Position numbers and translations under genes: made by a program | In this document: positions 5,951 through 6,785 of the stretch, piece by piece | Layout: every line of letters starts with the position of its first letter | Numbering within the stretch: the stretch's first letter is position 1 | Notes under the pieces: model-generated | Told to the model about the DNA's origin: nothing | Database searches by the model: none | The model's input: the letters and a program-made list of their open reading frames with translations, nothing else | Assembly: GCA_964568735.1 (NCBI GenBank) | Contig: CAZMRF010000098.1 | Coordinates: 1 to 6,785 of the forward strand | DNA: 6,785 bases | Reading direction: 5' to 3' | DNA from: CAZMRF01 sp964568735 | Lineage (GTDB): Bacteria > Acidobacteriota > Polarisedimenticolia > JACPZX01

Positions 5951-6112
5951 CAGCCGAGCGTAGCCGCCAGCATCTCGCACCAGAGGTTCCCCGCCCCGAA
6001 CGGCCCCGACCCTCCGGCGGTCAGCGGTCTGCTCCTCGTGTGCGGGCTTACGATCATGATCGCGCTGGTGCTCACGCTCGGTGGCTTCCTCAGGAAGAAG
6101 CCCGCCGCGTAG
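5945..6112 (+). pseudogene. Orphan open frame ending in a membrane helix and RKK (gene remnant?)
   Basis: From just after TAG 5942-5944 to TAG 6110-6112 runs a 55-codon open frame with no ATG near its beginning. It has a Pro-rich stretch (PAPNGPDPP), then a hydrophobic helix of about 22 residues beginning GLLLVCGLTIMIALV, then LRKKPAA at the end. This is the layout of a C-terminal membrane anchor, loosely like IPTL/PEP-type sorting tails, although their signature motifs are absent. GTG 6038 would give a 24-aa and ATG 6056 an 18-aa hydrophobic peptide, both without a ribosome site. A GC-rich hairpin starts 4 nt after the stop, as expected at a true gene end. I read it as the 3' remnant of a lost or truncated gene, with a tiny membrane peptide or pure chance as alternatives. 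Confidence 0.3.
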
Positions 6113-6115
6113 TCC

Positions 6116-6146
6116 GTGCCGGGGATCTCGTTCCCCGCCCCGGCAC
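6116..6146 (+). terminator. GC-rich hairpin, possible terminator
   Basis: GTGCCGGGG (6116-6124) and CCCCGGCAC (6138-6146) form a perfect 9-bp stem with a 13-nt loop. An inner GGGGA/TCCCC pairing competes with it. There is no T tract, so termination would be inefficient or would need another factor. It lies 4 nt after the stop of the orphan frame and about 180 nt after the second methyltransferase gene, either of which it might end. Confidence 0.45.
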
Positions 6147-6182
6147 CATCGAGGCGCATCCAGGGCATGGGGCCACTGATGG

Positions 6183-6192
6183 CGATGCATCG
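6183..6192. promoter_or_regulatory. 10-bp perfect palindrome CGATGCATCG
   Basis: Self-complementary site about 45 bp upstream of the kinase -10 element, flanked by ATGG (6179-6182) and CCAT (6195-6198), which extend the symmetry imperfectly. An upstream operator is possible; chance is not excluded. Confidence 0.2.
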
Positions 6193-6236
6193 AGCCATGG
6201 ACAACGCCGGGGCAGCCTCGCATGGACGGACGCATC

Positions 6237-6245
6237 TGGTAGAAT
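6237..6245 (+). promoter_or_regulatory. Extended -10 promoter for the kinase gene
   Basis: TGG-TAGAAT: a TGn extension directly before a hexamer matching TATAAT at five of six positions. The -35 region (around 6217-6222, CTCGCA) is weak, which is tolerated with an extended -10. Transcription would begin near 6252, giving about 54 nt of leader that includes the kinase ribosome site. Confidence 0.5.
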
Positions 6246-6290
6246 GACGGCTACTCCAGGCCGCTCGAAAGTTCCCAAGTTCAAGGATGG

Positions 6291-6296
6291 GGAGGG
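6291..6296 (+). promoter_or_regulatory. Ribosome-binding site GGAGGG for the kinase
   Basis: GGAGGG ends 9 nt before GTG 6306. No other start codon occurs in frame back to TAG 6240-6242, so this site fixes the start. Confidence 0.65.
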
Positions 6297-6305
6297 CTCG
6301 TCGCG

Positions 6306-6785
6306 GTGATCGGAAAGAAGCTCGCCGATCGATACGAGATTATCGATGAGCTGGGACGCGGCGGAATGGGAGTGGTGTATCGCGCCCGCGATCCGCAGCT
6401 CAACCGCGATGTGGCGATCAAGCTCGTGGCCCCGAGCCTGCTGACCCCTGAAACGGAGCAGCGCTTCAAGACCGAGGCTCAGATCGTCGCGCGATTGGAC
6501 CATCCCTCGATCGTCGCAATCCACGATTTCGGCCAGCACGAGGGGTCGCTCTTCTTCGTCATGCCGGTGGTGGAAGGCATGAGCCTGAGACACCTCTTGA
6601 AGGAGGGAGCGCTCCGGCTCGGCGAGATGCTGGAGATCGGTCTGGCCGTGGGCGAGGTGCTCGAGTACAGCCAGGCTCGCGGTGTGATCCACCGGGACAT
6701 CAAGCCAGAGAACATCATGGTACTGCGCCATGAGGGCGGCGGGCTGCGCGTGCGCGTGATGGATTTCGGCCTGGCGCGCGCCACC
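6306..6785 (+). CDS. Hanks-type Ser/Thr protein kinase, N-terminal part (runs off the window)
   Basis: The first 160 codons of a eukaryotic-like protein kinase that phosphorylates Ser/Thr of target proteins; the frame is still open at the right edge. Starting at GTG 6306, it shows the kinase motifs in order: glycine-rich loop LGRGGMGVVY (16-25), VAIK with ATP-binding Lys39, the helix-C Glu57 that pairs with it, the hinge around VMPVVEG (85-91), the catalytic loop HRDIKPEN (129-136, Asp131 as base, Asn136 for metal) and DFG (153-155). All key residues are intact and the RD pair predicts activation-loop control. The family usually continues for over 100 residues of kinase domain, then often a membrane helix and sensor repeats, none of which can be seen here. 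It has its own extended -10 promoter and leader, so it is probably independent of the glycan-type genes. Confidence 0.95.
   Translation, partial: MIGKKLADRYEIIDELGRGGMGVVYRARDPQLNRDVAIKLVAPSLLTPETEQRFKTEAQIVARLDHPSIVAIHDFGQHEGSLFFVMPVVEGMSLRHLLKEGALRLGEMLEIGLAVGEVLEYSQARGVIHRDIKPENIMVLRHEGGGLRVRVMDFGLARAT

Noticed and set aside
5941..6204. 87-aa minus-strand frame over the intergenic region before the kinase
   Set aside because: TTG start without a ribosome site and no recognisable motif; the plus-strand frame with a membrane helix explains the same bases at least as well.
1..6785. CRISPR array, tRNA/rRNA genes, transposase or complete insertion sequence
   Set aside because: No regularly spaced repeats, no cloverleaf or rRNA-like segment noticed, and no transposase motif in any supported frame.

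Overview
This is a GC-rich window from an unidentified Gram-negative bacterium. A predicted eight-strand outer-membrane barrel with a signal peptide and C-terminal Phe implies an outer membrane. The Hanks-type kinase, the frequent GTG/TTG starts and the composition would fit an uncultured high-GC lineage (for example Acidobacteriota, Eisenbacteria-like or Gemmatimonadota). That placement is a guess from style, not from a marker gene.

Layout. Positions 1-613 hold no convincing large gene: there is a hairpin at the left edge, a 20-codon ORF behind an AGGAGG site, a strong hairpin, and a TTGACA-type promoter candidate. A plus-strand run follows: a small outer-membrane beta-barrel protein (614-1300, TTG start), a PaaK/CapK-like adenylate-forming ligase (1331-2719), a 196-aa protein of unknown function with features of a soluble beta-sandwich (2698-3288), and a GT-A-like glycosyltransferase (3285-4304). 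The last three genes overlap at their ends and are almost certainly one operon; the barrel gene is only 30 nt upstream and may share the transcript. A minus-strand class I methyltransferase (4307-4981) meets the glycosyltransferase tail to tail with a 2-nt gap. It is divergent from a second, unrelated class I methyltransferase (5099-5932). Positions 5933-6305 hold an orphan open frame ending in a membrane helix plus RKK, a GC-rich hairpin straight after its stop, and a good extended -10 promoter. That promoter leads into a Ser/Thr protein kinase (6306 to the right edge, incomplete).

Reading together. An acid-activating ligase, a glycosyltransferase and two small-molecule-type methyltransferases are the usual kit for making or decorating a cell-surface glycan or a secreted small metabolite. 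The ligase would activate a carboxylate, the glycosyltransferase would move a sugar, and the methyltransferases would cap hydroxyl or other groups. Substrates cannot be read from the sequence. The kinase looks like a separate transcription unit.

No CRISPR array, tRNA, rRNA, transposase or complete insertion sequence was seen. The parts most worth a second look are the overlapping ligase/unknown/glycosyltransferase operon, the near-identical 20-bp direct repeats that bracket the second methyltransferase, the orphan membrane tail beside them, and the structured leader before the barrel gene.
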